From JAGQUL01 sp038212015 (GTDB lineage Bacteria > Actinomycetota > Thermoleophilia > Gaiellales > SKUG01): 9,165 nucleotides of DNA. Positions within the stretch are counted from its first letter, which is position 1. Every line of letters begins with the position of its first letter. The stretch lies in the NCBI GenBank assembly GCA_038212015.1, contig JBBQUY010000101.1, positions 1 to 9,165 on the forward strand. The letters run 5' to 3'. A program made the translations under genes and the position numbers. Below, in pieces: positions 1 to 4,294 of the stretch. The notes under the pieces were generated by a model. That model saw only the letters and a program-made list of their open reading frames with translations. It did no database searches and was not told the origin of the DNA.

Positions 1-146
1 CCACTGATCGCACGCGCGCGATCCCCTGATCGTCAGCCTCGTCGCCTGCCCGTAGGTCCGCTCGGAGCGTGGGCCCGACCTGGCGATGACCGACCGACGC
101 CCATGCCTAACGACAGGCCGAGGCGAAACAACCCGCACGCCGGGTA
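1..146. other. Left edge without a supported gene
   Basis: I see no convincing coding frame here. The open frames crossing it on the plus strand have arginine/proline-rich shadow-like translations. There is one small inverted repeat at 6-23 (GATCGC, 6-base loop, GCGATC). If the insertion model for this region is right, this is original chromosomal DNA downstream of the ancestral tRNA-Ala terminator. Confidence 0.4.
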
Positions 147-155
147 CAGGAACGC

Positions 156-182
156 GAAAACCCCCGCCGAAGCAGGGGTTTC
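156..182 (-). terminator. UUCG terminator of tRNA remnant A
   Basis: Read on the minus strand it is GAAACCCCTGC, TTCG loop, GCGGGGGTTTTC. That is a 10-bp stem (one G:U pair) closed by a UUCG tetraloop and ending in a short T run. It occupies the same position relative to the tRNA fragment as the terminator of the intact tRNA at 2388-2415. It also terminates transcription from the small gene ending at 216. Confidence 0.75.
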
Positions 183-186
183 AGGG

Positions 187-223
187 TGGATCTGGACGGG
201 ATCGTACCGACGACCTCATGCTT
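187..223 (-). pseudogene. tRNA-Ala 3' fragment A (bases 37-73)
   Basis: These bases align without gaps to bases 37-73 of tRNA-Ala(TGC): the last two bases of the anticodon loop, the 3' anticodon stem, variable loop, T arm, 3' acceptor strand and A73. The 5' half is absent. The break immediately 3' of the anticodon triplet fits an attachment-site remnant. The fragment cannot form a tRNA. Confidence 0.85.
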
Positions 224-563
224 CGTCTCTCACGATGCTCGCCAGCCGGGACTTCAACGTCTGACCGCTCTCCACCGCGTGGAACAGCGCCTGGTTCACA
301 TGTTCGGGAAGCGTGCGCGTTGCCAGGCCGCCAACGCGATCCAGGGCCGTCGCGCCCGCCTTCGCATCCAGCAGGCCGATCATTGCGACCTGCGTCCGGT
401 CCCGAACAGCCTCGAATGTCGCGGACAACGCCGCGCGATCCAGCACGACGAGGCTGCCATCATCTGCCATCCGCGCAGCTGATGAGACGCCCGATTCGAG
501 CATTCGCGTCGCATCATCCATCGCGCGACTCGCGATGGTAACTCCACGGTGAACCTGGATCAT
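216..563 (-). CDS. Small helical protein of unknown function, in tRNA-flanked unit 1
   Basis: The product is 115 aa and I do not recognise it. It is predicted soluble and mostly alpha-helical, with amphipathic stretches (residues about 10-30 and 45-70) and no signal peptide or membrane segment. The start is set by a strong Shine-Dalgarno (AGGGGG at 569-574) five bases before the ATG at 563. A second ATG directly upstream (566) is the alternative. The upstream in-frame ATG at 593 has no ribosome site. It lies 89 bases downstream of the gene at 653-1045 on the same strand, so co-transcription is likely. The last codon (GCA) and the TGA stop fall inside tRNA fragment A, so the reading frame was completed by the attachment site. 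Third-position GC looks lower than in the core genes to the right. It could be an antitoxin-like or regulatory partner of the membrane protein upstream, but nothing in the sequence shows that. Confidence 0.65.
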   Translation of the reverse strand: MIQVHRGVTIASRAMDDATRMLESGVSSAARMADDGSLVVLDRAALSATFEAVRDRTQVAMIGLLDAKAGATALDRVGGLATRTLPEHVNQALFHAVESGQTLKSRLASIVRDEA

Positions 564-652
564 CATGTCCCCCTGTATCGACCGAGCTCGCATGCACGCG
601 ACGCGCTTTCTGGCGCTGACAGCCCGATGGCGATCGTCCGTGACGGAATTCG

Positions 653-1045
653 TCAGCTGTCGGTCGCGCCCCTGACGATGCCGCTGCCGACCATGCCGAG
701 CGCGGCGAGCGCGCCCGCCCCGGCAATACCCGCGCCGACGCCGCCCCCACCACCGCGCACGATGGCTATAGAGCTGAGTGCCGCGAACGAGCCGAGAAAG
801 AGCATGTTGCCGCCGAAGATGGTCTGCCGTGCATCGTTCCAGCCGCTCGTGCTGGGGCGCCCCTGATGCTGCTCGTAGATCGCACGCTCACTGGGAGACA
901 TCTGCGCGACGAGTTCGTCGTATCGGCCCTGGGCACGCTCGTTGTCAGCCGCGGCGTCGCGGTTGAGCATCGACCCTGCGACAGCGCCGGCCGCGATCGA
1001 CCCAAGCGCTGCACCAGCAAATTTCACATTCATCGAAATACCCAT
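653..1045 (-). CDS. Glycine-zipper membrane protein, unknown function, in unit 1
   Basis: The product is 130 aa and I do not recognise it. An N-terminal glycine-zipper hydrophobic helix (about residues 8-27, containing GAALGSIAAG) is followed by a charged stretch (28-75). Two more hydrophobic segments follow (about 77-97 and 103-124), separated by a run of six glycines. It therefore looks like a small inner-membrane protein with up to three spans. The start at 1045 is chosen because GGGGAG (1049-1054) lies three bases upstream. MNVKF at 1033 is a possible alternative with a longer spacing. The open frame continues upstream to 1351 but reads through the repeat and tRNA fragment and looks non-coding. 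The GxALGxIAAG motif recurs in the protein of unit 2. Gly-zipper membrane proteins include holins, toxins and colicin-like peptides, but no specific family is evident. Confidence 0.65.
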   Translation of the reverse strand: MGISMNVKFAGAALGSIAAGAVAGSMLNRDAAADNERAQGRYDELVAQMSPSERAIYEQHQGRPSTSGWNDARQTIFGGNMLFLGSFAALSSIAIVRGGGGGVGAGIAGAGALAALGMVGSGIVRGATDS

Positions 1046-1062
1046 GGTCTCCCCGATCCAAT
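1043..1062 (-). promoter_or_regulatory. Leader motif shared with unit 2
   Basis: Immediately around the start of the unit-1 membrane gene the minus strand reads TTGGATCGGG, GAGACCA, TGGG. The leader of the unit-2 gene at 1690-1713 reads TTCGATCGGG, CGGAGACCA, CAGGG. Allowing a short gap, nearly all bases match. Here it overlaps the Shine-Dalgarno, so it may be a conserved translation or operator signal of this element family, or residual homology. Confidence 0.4.
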
Positions 1063-1226
1063 GACGTCCGTCCCCGCGACCACCGACCCGCGGTCCTATC
1101 AGAACATCGGAATTACGTGAACGGATGTTGCGACCTCGATCCGTGATTTTTGATCGGGGGTGCAACACGGGGGCAGTCCCAGAGACAAGCGAAAGGGGCT
1201 TACGATTCACGCCCGATCCCGACACG

Positions 1227-1244
1227 CTGGATCCGCGGATCCAG
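1227..1244. promoter_or_regulatory. 18-bp perfect palindrome, element end B
   Basis: CTGGATCCGCGGATCCAG is its own reverse complement. It lies about 45 bp beyond the terminator, in a 31-bp block identical to copy C (1220-1250 versus 2321-2351). A second palindrome (CGCCGGATCCGGCG, 1267-1280) follows in copy B only. Perfect symmetry plus conservation between two otherwise unrelated units suggests a binding site for a dimeric protein, possibly an accessory recombination site. This is inference. Confidence 0.6.
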
Positions 1245-1288
1245 AACCGCCCCCACGACCTCATGCCGCCGGATCCGGCGTGGATCAA

Positions 1289-1315
1289 GAAAACCCCCGC
1301 CGAAGTAGGGGTTTC
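1289..1315 (-). terminator. UUCG terminator of tRNA remnant B
   Basis: On the minus strand it reads GAAACCCCTAC, TTCG loop, GCGGGGGTTTTC. The stem is interrupted by one A:C mismatch near the loop. The position relative to the tRNA fragment equals that in copies A and C. Confidence 0.7.
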
Positions 1316-1319
1316 AAGG

Positions 1320-1360
1320 TGGAGCTGGACGGGATCGAACGACGACCTCATGCTTGCAAA
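1320..1360 (-). pseudogene. tRNA-Ala 3' fragment B (bases 32-73)
   Basis: It matches tRNA-Ala(TGC) from the first base of the anticodon loop (including the TGC anticodon) to A73. One C is missing in the T stem (gatcgaacgacg for gatcgaaccgacg), which would break the T arm. The 5' half is absent. It retains slightly more of the loop than fragment A. Confidence 0.9.
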
Positions 1361-1683
1361 TGACAGATTTTCCGCTGTGAGTGGAGCGCGTTTCCCCTGC
1401 TAGATGGGCGGTTCCGTTGAGAGGGGGACGACTCCCGCTAGTACATCCGCGAGCAGGGAGAAACCTCGGTGAACGTACCTGCTGGATCAGCTGGATCCGG
1501 CGCGCCCAATCCAGCACCCGATGCTCCATGGTTACTTCGGCAATGCGACAAAGGGCGGCTGGGGGATTTTTCGCAAGATCCTTTGCGGCAACGAGACGAC
1601 GACGCCAGTTACTCCCAGCGGTAGCCCCCGCGCGCCAGCAGTACGATGAAACGACAGAATCGTCGCAGCCGATACCTTGATAC
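1361..1683. other. Distal part of mini-element 2, no supported gene
   Basis: There are about 320 bp between tRNA fragment B and the leader of the unit-2 gene. The first 30 bases are AT-rich for this window. A minus-strand frame (1314-1805) contains a protein-like middle segment (translating to WRRRLVAAKDLAKN, then MEHRVLDWARRIQL, about 1497-1640). However, it has no plausible start, its third positions are less GC-rich than the neighbours, and it runs antisense through the unit-2 gene. It may be a decayed gene, but I cannot support it as a CDS. Confidence 0.45.
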
Positions 1684-1709
1684 GTGGTCTTCGATCGGGC
1701 GGAGACCAC
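1684..1709 (+). promoter_or_regulatory. Inverted repeat before the unit-2 gene
   Basis: GTGGTCT (1684-1690) and AGACCAC (1703-1709) form a perfect 7-bp inverted repeat with a 12-base spacer, 19 bases before the ATG at 1729. It overlaps the TTnGATCGGG/GGAGACCA motif shared with the unit-1 membrane gene. An operator or an RNA hairpin in the leader are both possible. Confidence 0.4.
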
Positions 1710-1728
1710 AGGGACAGTCGGGACGGGC

Positions 1729-2208
1729 ATGACGAGTATCACGACACTGCCGCGCAGCGGCGCGACGATCAAGCCGCACAAGGCACAGGTGCTGCCGGAT
1801 GCCAATGATCACGTTGATGCTAACCGGAATGGAGCAAACGCTGCCGCCGCGGTGCTGACCGGTGCCATGAGCGCGCCTCTCGGCGGCCTGAGCGCTCTCT
1901 TGCTGGCCGAGCGTGTCGCGCCCGCCCACGCATTCAAGGCCCTTTTCGTCGGTTCCGCACTGGGTGGCATCGCCGCCGGTGTCGCGTATTACCGACTCGC
2001 GTCGCGCGAGCCGACGGAGGTCAAGGAGGAGTCGTCGATTCGACGCGACCCGCCACCGTGGCTGAAGACCACCGTGGAAGGAGTCGCCAACCCGCTCGCC
2101 GGCGCCCTGATCGGCAAGGTACTGACGCAACGTAATGCCGGAGCCGCCGTCGGCGCGGCTCTCGGCGGGGCGTATGCACTGGCCAGGGCCGTCGACCGCC
2201 ACAGCTGA
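1729..2208 (+). CDS. Glycine-rich membrane protein, unknown function, in unit 2
   Basis: The product is 159 aa and I do not recognise it. A polar N-terminus (residues 1-36) precedes hydrophobic, glycine/alanine-rich segments at about 37-60 and 68-90, the latter containing GSALGGIAAG. A charged linker (91-115) follows, then a final Gly/Ala-zipper region (118-153) with GAALGG. I chose the ATG at 1729. A GTG at 1684 would extend the protein by 15 residues but would swallow the leader inverted repeat. No strong Shine-Dalgarno is visible. The motif G[AS]ALG[SG]IAAG is shared with the 130-aa protein of unit 1, suggesting related membrane cargo, although low-complexity convergence is possible. The gene runs toward the tRNA and ends about 100 bp before the shared element end. 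Third positions are less GC-biased than in the core genes, fitting acquired DNA. Confidence 0.65.
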   Translation: MTSITTLPRSGATIKPHKAQVLPDANDHVDANRNGANAAAAVLTGAMSAPLGGLSALLLAERVAPAHAFKALFVGSALGGIAAGVAYYRLASREPTEVKEESSIRRDPPPWLKTTVEGVANPLAGALIGKVLTQRNAGAAVGAALGGAYALARAVDRHS

Positions 2209-2327
2209 TCCGTTCGGGACGACTCGGCTGTCCATCGCCGCGACCAGCGCAAGCCCTCGGGCTACCCTGCCAAGCCGGAGACGTGGGCGAAGCTCGATCG
2301 TGGAATTCACGCCCCGACCACGACACG

Positions 2328-2345
2328 CTGGATCCGCGGATCCAG
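2328..2345. promoter_or_regulatory. 18-bp perfect palindrome, element end C
   Basis: This is the same self-complementary sequence as at 1227-1244, at the same distance from its terminator. It is retained exactly while surrounding bases differ, which suggests it is under constraint or recently copied. Confidence 0.6.
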
Positions 2346-2387
2346 AACCGCTCCGACGACCTCACGCCGCCAGCGGATCAGGAACGA

Positions 2388-2415
2388 GAAAACCCCCGCC
2401 AGAGCGAGGGCTTTC
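2388..2415 (-). terminator. Terminator of tRNA-Ala(TGC)
   Basis: On the minus strand, GAAAGCCCTCGC, TCTG loop, GCGGGGGTTTTC: a 12-bp stem with two G:U pairs and a short T tract, starting 4 bases after A73. The stem core resembles the terminator of the other tRNA-Ala at 7809-7836. Confidence 0.8.
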
Positions 2416-2418
2416 GAG

Positions 2419-2491
2419 TGGAGCTGGACGGGATCGAACCGACGACCTCATGCTTGCAAAGCACGCGCTCTCCCAACTGAGCTACAGCCCC
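2419..2491 (-). tRNA. tRNA-Ala (anticodon TGC)
   Basis: This is a 73-base tRNA. The acceptor stem is GGGGCTG/CAGCTCC with the G3:U70 pair that is the alanine identity element, and the discriminator is A73. The D arm is GCTC/GAGC, the anticodon stem CGTGC/GCATG with loop TTTGCAA (TGC anticodon), and the T loop TTCGATC. The T stem has one T:T opposition, which also occurs in other bacterial tRNA-Ala. CCA is not encoded. It is the target gene of the tandem insertions described here: its 3' half is repeated, degenerate, at 1320-1360 and 187-223. Confidence 0.97.
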
Positions 2492-2501
2492 ATGAGCGCT
2501 C

Positions 2502-2529
2502 ATCCTATCGGATGCCGCGGGATGCTCAA
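2502..2529 (-). promoter_or_regulatory. Promoter of tRNA-Ala(TGC)
   Basis: On the minus strand TTGAGC (-35, 2524-2529) and TAGGAT (-10, 2502-2507) are separated by 16 bases, with the -10 box ending 10 bases before G1. The -35 overlaps the stop codon of the upstream DUF3592 gene. A perfect 12-bp palindrome, ATGAGCGCTCAT (2492-2503), fills the gap to the tRNA. Confidence 0.65.
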
Positions 2530-3032
2530 CCCGGATCGTGATTCGACGGCGATTCCGAGGCGGTGGCGGTCATCGTGGCTGGATCGTCGCCGAACGAACT
2601 GGTGAACTTCTGCACCACCCGCATCACGATCCACGTGATGATCGCCGCGACGAGCACCGCGACGCCGAACGCGCCGAGCATCATCGACGCGAACCACATG
2701 CCCAGAAAGCCGGATGCCTTCGCCTTGTTCGGATCGTCGGGATCGATGTACAGCTCCTGCTCGTCGCCGACGTTGGTCGTGCGGCACGTGCCGGTGGAGA
2801 CGGGGCTTTCGTGCGTGTAGGTCTCACCTTCGTACTCGAACTCGTAGATGGGATGGGATCCCCCCTCGGGTGGCGTCTCGATCTCGATGATCGTCGCGGT
2901 CACCGTGGTGTCCTTGGCGCGCAGCGAGATCGAGTCCCGGGCCACGAAGACGGCGCTGGCGAGCAGCGCGATGCCGACGACGGCGAGCAGGGGCGCGATC
3001 CACGGAATGAACGAACGTCGATTCGATGTCAT
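2526..3032 (-). CDS. DUF3592 family membrane protein
   Basis: The product is 168 aa, predicted to be an inner-membrane protein of unknown function. Two membrane helices are visible (about residues 9-31 and 110-140). They flank a beta-rich extracytoplasmic part with the features of DUF3592: variable TVTATIIEI strand, PIYEFEYEGETYTHES, then a YIDPDDPNKAKA segment corresponding to the family's 'Y.P.nP..a' signature. The C-terminal tail (145-168) is polar. The start is ATG at 3032; only a weak ribosome site (AGGGCGG) precedes it. It is divergent from the rhodanese gene across only 32 bases, and its stop codon lies within the -35 box of tRNA-Ala. The family is assigned by pattern, and the role is unknown. 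Confidence 0.8.
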   Translation of the reverse strand: MTSNRRSFIPWIAPLLAVVGIALLASAVFVARDSISLRAKDTTVTATIIEIETPPEGGSHPIYEFEYEGETYTHESPVSTGTCRTTNVGDEQELYIDPDDPNKAKASGFLGMWFASMMLGAFGVAVLVAAIITWIVMRVVQKFTSSFGDDPATMTATASESPSNHDPG

Positions 3033-3051
3033 GCCGCCCTGGCTGCCCCGA

Positions 3052-3057
3052 TAGCAT
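3052..3057 (+). promoter_or_regulatory. -10 box for a leaderless rhodanese mRNA
   Basis: TAGCAT ends 7 bases before the ATG at 3065, which would place the transcription start at or next to the start codon. There is no Shine-Dalgarno before this ATG, so a leaderless transcript is the likely arrangement. No good -35 hexamer is visible. Confidence 0.45.
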
Positions 3058-3064
3058 CCAACGC

Positions 3065-3379
3065 ATGACCGATACCGTGGATCCGCGAGACGTACGCGAC
3101 ATGCTCACCCGTGGCGAGGCCGTGCTCGTCGACGTGCGCGAACCCGATGCATTCGCGTCGGGCCACGCCGTCGGTGCGCGCAACATCCCGATCGGGGAGC
3201 TCGCGGATCGCCTGGACGAGCTGCCCGACGGCCGCCAGGTGGTCACGACCTGCGGCGGCGGAACGCGCGGACCGAAAGCCGCTGCGCAGCTGCGCGAGCT
3301 CGGCGTCGACGCACGCGTGCTCCGGGGCGGTCTGCGCGGCTGGACGGGTGCAGACCTGCCGGTCCAGACCGACGCCTGA
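3065..3379 (+). CDS. Single-domain rhodanese-like sulfurtransferase
   Basis: The product is 104 aa, the usual size of a single rhodanese domain (GlpE/PspE type). Visible motifs are VLVDVREPDAFASGHAVGARNIP (residues 20-42, in the CH2A/CH2B-like region) and the active-site loop CGGGTRG, with Cys63 as the expected persulfide carrier and Arg68 closing the loop. GLRGWTGADLPV is the typical C-terminal motif. It would transfer sulfane sulfur in the cytoplasm; no signal peptide is present. The acceptor is unknown and no sulfur-metabolism gene is adjacent. The ATG at 3065 is chosen because an upstream extension to 3026 would overlap the start of the divergent gene and looks non-coding. Third-position GC is high, matching the core genes. 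Confidence 0.93.
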   Translation: MTDTVDPRDVRDMLTRGEAVLVDVREPDAFASGHAVGARNIPIGELADRLDELPDGRQVVTTCGGGTRGPKAAAQLRELGVDARVLRGGLRGWTGADLPVQTDA

Positions 3380-3442
3380 CTGCAGATCGCTCGGTACGTC
3401 CGACGGATCATGTGAGAAATCGAGCCCTACGCGCGCCCGTGC

Positions 3443-3471
3443 GTGAACCTCGGGGCCCGGATGGGCATACT
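3443..3471 (+). promoter_or_regulatory. Possible promoter of the zinc peptidase gene
   Basis: GTGAAC (3443-3448) and CATACT (3466-3471) are spaced 17 bases apart, with CATACT ending 9 bases before the ATG at 3481. This would give a very short leader that excludes most of the GAGG ribosome site. The alternative is read-through from the rhodanese gene 100 bases upstream. Confidence 0.3.
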
Positions 3472-3480
3472 GAGGTCACC

Positions 3481-4179
3481 ATGATTCTCTATCTCGCGCT
3501 CGTCATCCCGTTCATGATCCTCGGCTTCATCGCGCAGCGGCGCGTGACGGGGACGTTCGAGACCTGGTCGGAGGTACCCGGCTCGACCGGGCGCACCGGG
3601 GCCGAGATCGCACGCGCGATCCTCGATCGCAACGGCCTGCAGAACGTCGAAGTGCTGCATACGCCCGGCGCGCTGAGCGATCACTACGACCCGCGCAAGC
3701 GGACGGTGAACCTGAGCGACCCGGTATTCAGCTCGAACTCGGTGTCGGCGGTCGCGGTCGCGGCGCACGAGGTCGGCCACGCGATCCAGCACGCGAAGGC
3801 CTACGCGCCGCTCGCGGCACGCTCGGCACTGTTCCCGCTCGCGTCGTTCGGCTCGGCATCGTTCATGCCGCTGTTCATCATCGGCATCATCCTGGCGTCG
3901 GGTGGGGCCATCTTCGGCGAGTGGCTCGTCCTTCTTGCGATCGGCCTGTTCGCGTTCGGCGTGCTGTTCCAGCTCGTGACGCTGCCGGTGGAGTTCGACG
4001 CGTCGCGTCGCGCCAAGAACCAGCTGCAGGAGCTGACGTTGCTGCCCGCTGGCGGCCAGGAAGCCGTCGGCGCGCAGAAGGTGTTGAGCGCGGCCGCGCT
4101 CACCTACGTCGCCGCGGCGCTGGCAGCGGTCGCCCAGCTTGCCTACTTCGTGATTCAGTACCTCATCCCGCAGGATTGA
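3481..4179 (+). CDS. YugP-type membrane zinc metallopeptidase
   Basis: The product is 232 aa and belongs to the neutral zinc metallopeptidase family typified by Bacillus YugP (Zn_peptidase_2). An N-terminal membrane helix (residues 1-18) is followed by family motifs: SDHYDPRKRTVNLSD (66-80) and the zinc site HEVGH (96-100, with Glu97 catalytic). Two hydrophobic spans follow (about 120-143 and 147-168), then LPVEFDASRRAK (168-179), whose Glu171 is the probable third zinc ligand, and a last membrane helix (205-226). Substrates of this family are poorly defined; a membrane-linked proteolytic or heat-shock role has been suggested by similarity. The start at 3481 has GAGG 6-7 bases upstream, and the in-frame extension to 3412 looks non-coding. 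A strong hairpin follows the stop, and the next gene converges. Confidence 0.92.
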   Translation: MILYLALVIPFMILGFIAQRRVTGTFETWSEVPGSTGRTGAEIARAILDRNGLQNVEVLHTPGALSDHYDPRKRTVNLSDPVFSSNSVSAVAVAAHEVGHAIQHAKAYAPLAARSALFPLASFGSASFMPLFIIGIILASGGAIFGEWLVLLAIGLFAFGVLFQLVTLPVEFDASRRAKNQLQELTLLPAGGQEAVGAQKVLSAAALTYVAAALAAVAQLAYFVIQYLIPQD

Positions 4180-4232
4180 GATCGAGGTATGAACCCGCCG
4201 CGCACCCGGAGCGCGGCGAACCGATGGAAACG

Positions 4233-4267
4233 ACGAGGGGCCCGGACGATGTGTCCGGGCCCCTCGT
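4233..4267. terminator. Bidirectional intrinsic terminator
   Basis: ACGAGGGGCCCGGAC (4233-4247) pairs perfectly with GTCCGGGCCCCTCGT (4253-4267) around a 5-base loop. It sits between two converging genes (stops at 4179 and 4295), so it can serve both. There is no long T tract on either strand, as is usual at high GC. Confidence 0.8.
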
Positions 4268-4294
4268 GCGTCAAGCGATGCGTCCGGGGATTCG

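Larger units (their letters stand above)
147..223 (-). repeat. Copy A of the tRNA-Ala 3' end block (oldest)
   Basis: This block matches the tRNA-Ala(TGC) locus at 2379-2455 from just beyond the terminator up to the anticodon loop. It contains a hairpin terminator (156-182) and the last 37 bases of the tRNA (187-223). Two point differences are visible in the tRNA part (ggatctgg for ggagctgg, tcgtacc for tcgaacc), and there are no indels there. Unlike copies B and C, the similarity stops shortly beyond the terminator. This is what is expected if copy A is the original chromosomal 3' end displaced by insertions, while B and C are element-borne ends. Confidence 0.85.
224..1360. mobile_element. 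tRNA-targeted mini-element 1 (older unit)
   Basis: This unit lies between the crossover points of tRNA fragments A and B. It carries the two minus-strand genes at 653-1045 and 216-563, and its tRNA-proximal end includes copy B (tRNA 3' half, terminator, palindrome). No integrase, excisionase or replication gene fits in its ~1.1 kb, so if mobile it would need an integrase supplied in trans. That it is an integrated element is inferred from the tRNA fragments, their breakpoints in the anticodon loop, and the end sequence shared with element 2. Its insertion mechanism cannot be seen directly. Confidence 0.6.
1205..1360 (-). repeat. Copy B of the tRNA-Ala end block
   Basis: This region aligns along its whole length with copy C (2305-2460). 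It comprises about 80 bp of end sequence with a 31-bp identical block (1220-1250), a terminator (1289-1315) and the 3' half of tRNA-Ala(TGC) (1320-1360). It is the tRNA-proximal end of mini-element 1. Similarity ends exactly at the start of the anticodon loop, where the sequence turns AT-rich and unrelated. Confidence 0.9.
1361..2460. mobile_element. tRNA-targeted mini-element 2 (younger unit)
   Basis: This unit lies between the crossover points of tRNA fragment B and the intact tRNA-Ala(TGC). In the insertion model it supplied the present 3' half and terminator of the functional tRNA and pushed the previous 3' half (fragment B) away. It carries one supported gene (1729-2208, opposite in direction to the genes of unit 1) and no recombinase. 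Its length (~1100 bp) is close to that of unit 1 (~1130 bp), and the two share their tRNA-side end. Confidence 0.6.
2305..2460 (-). repeat. Copy C of the tRNA-Ala end block (intact tRNA)
   Basis: This is the third copy of the repeated block, joined here to the complete tRNA-Ala(TGC). It aligns with copy B over its full length (31 identical bases at 2321-2351, terminator, tRNA 3' half). It aligns with copy A only from about 2379 to 2455. That difference gives the polarity of the array: B and C are ends of inserted elements and A is the ancestral 3' end. Confidence 0.9.

Noticed and set aside
1314..1805. Minus-strand 163-codon frame ending in tRNA fragment B, paralleling the gene that ends in fragment A
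   Set aside because: No ribosome site, cysteine-rich odd composition at its start, weaker codon bias, and overlap with the better-supported plus gene. Recorded only as a possible relic.
1205..2460. The repeated blocks as a CRISPR or integron array
   Set aside because: Repeats are about 1.1 kb apart and contain tRNA sequence and a terminator. There are no short regular spacers, no cas genes, no attC-like folded sites and no integron integrase.
2419..2491. T:T opposition in the T stem as a sign that the intact tRNA-Ala(TGC) is a pseudogene
   Set aside because: The same GTCGG/CCGTC arm occurs in other bacterial tRNA-Ala genes. All identity elements, the promoter and the terminator are present here.
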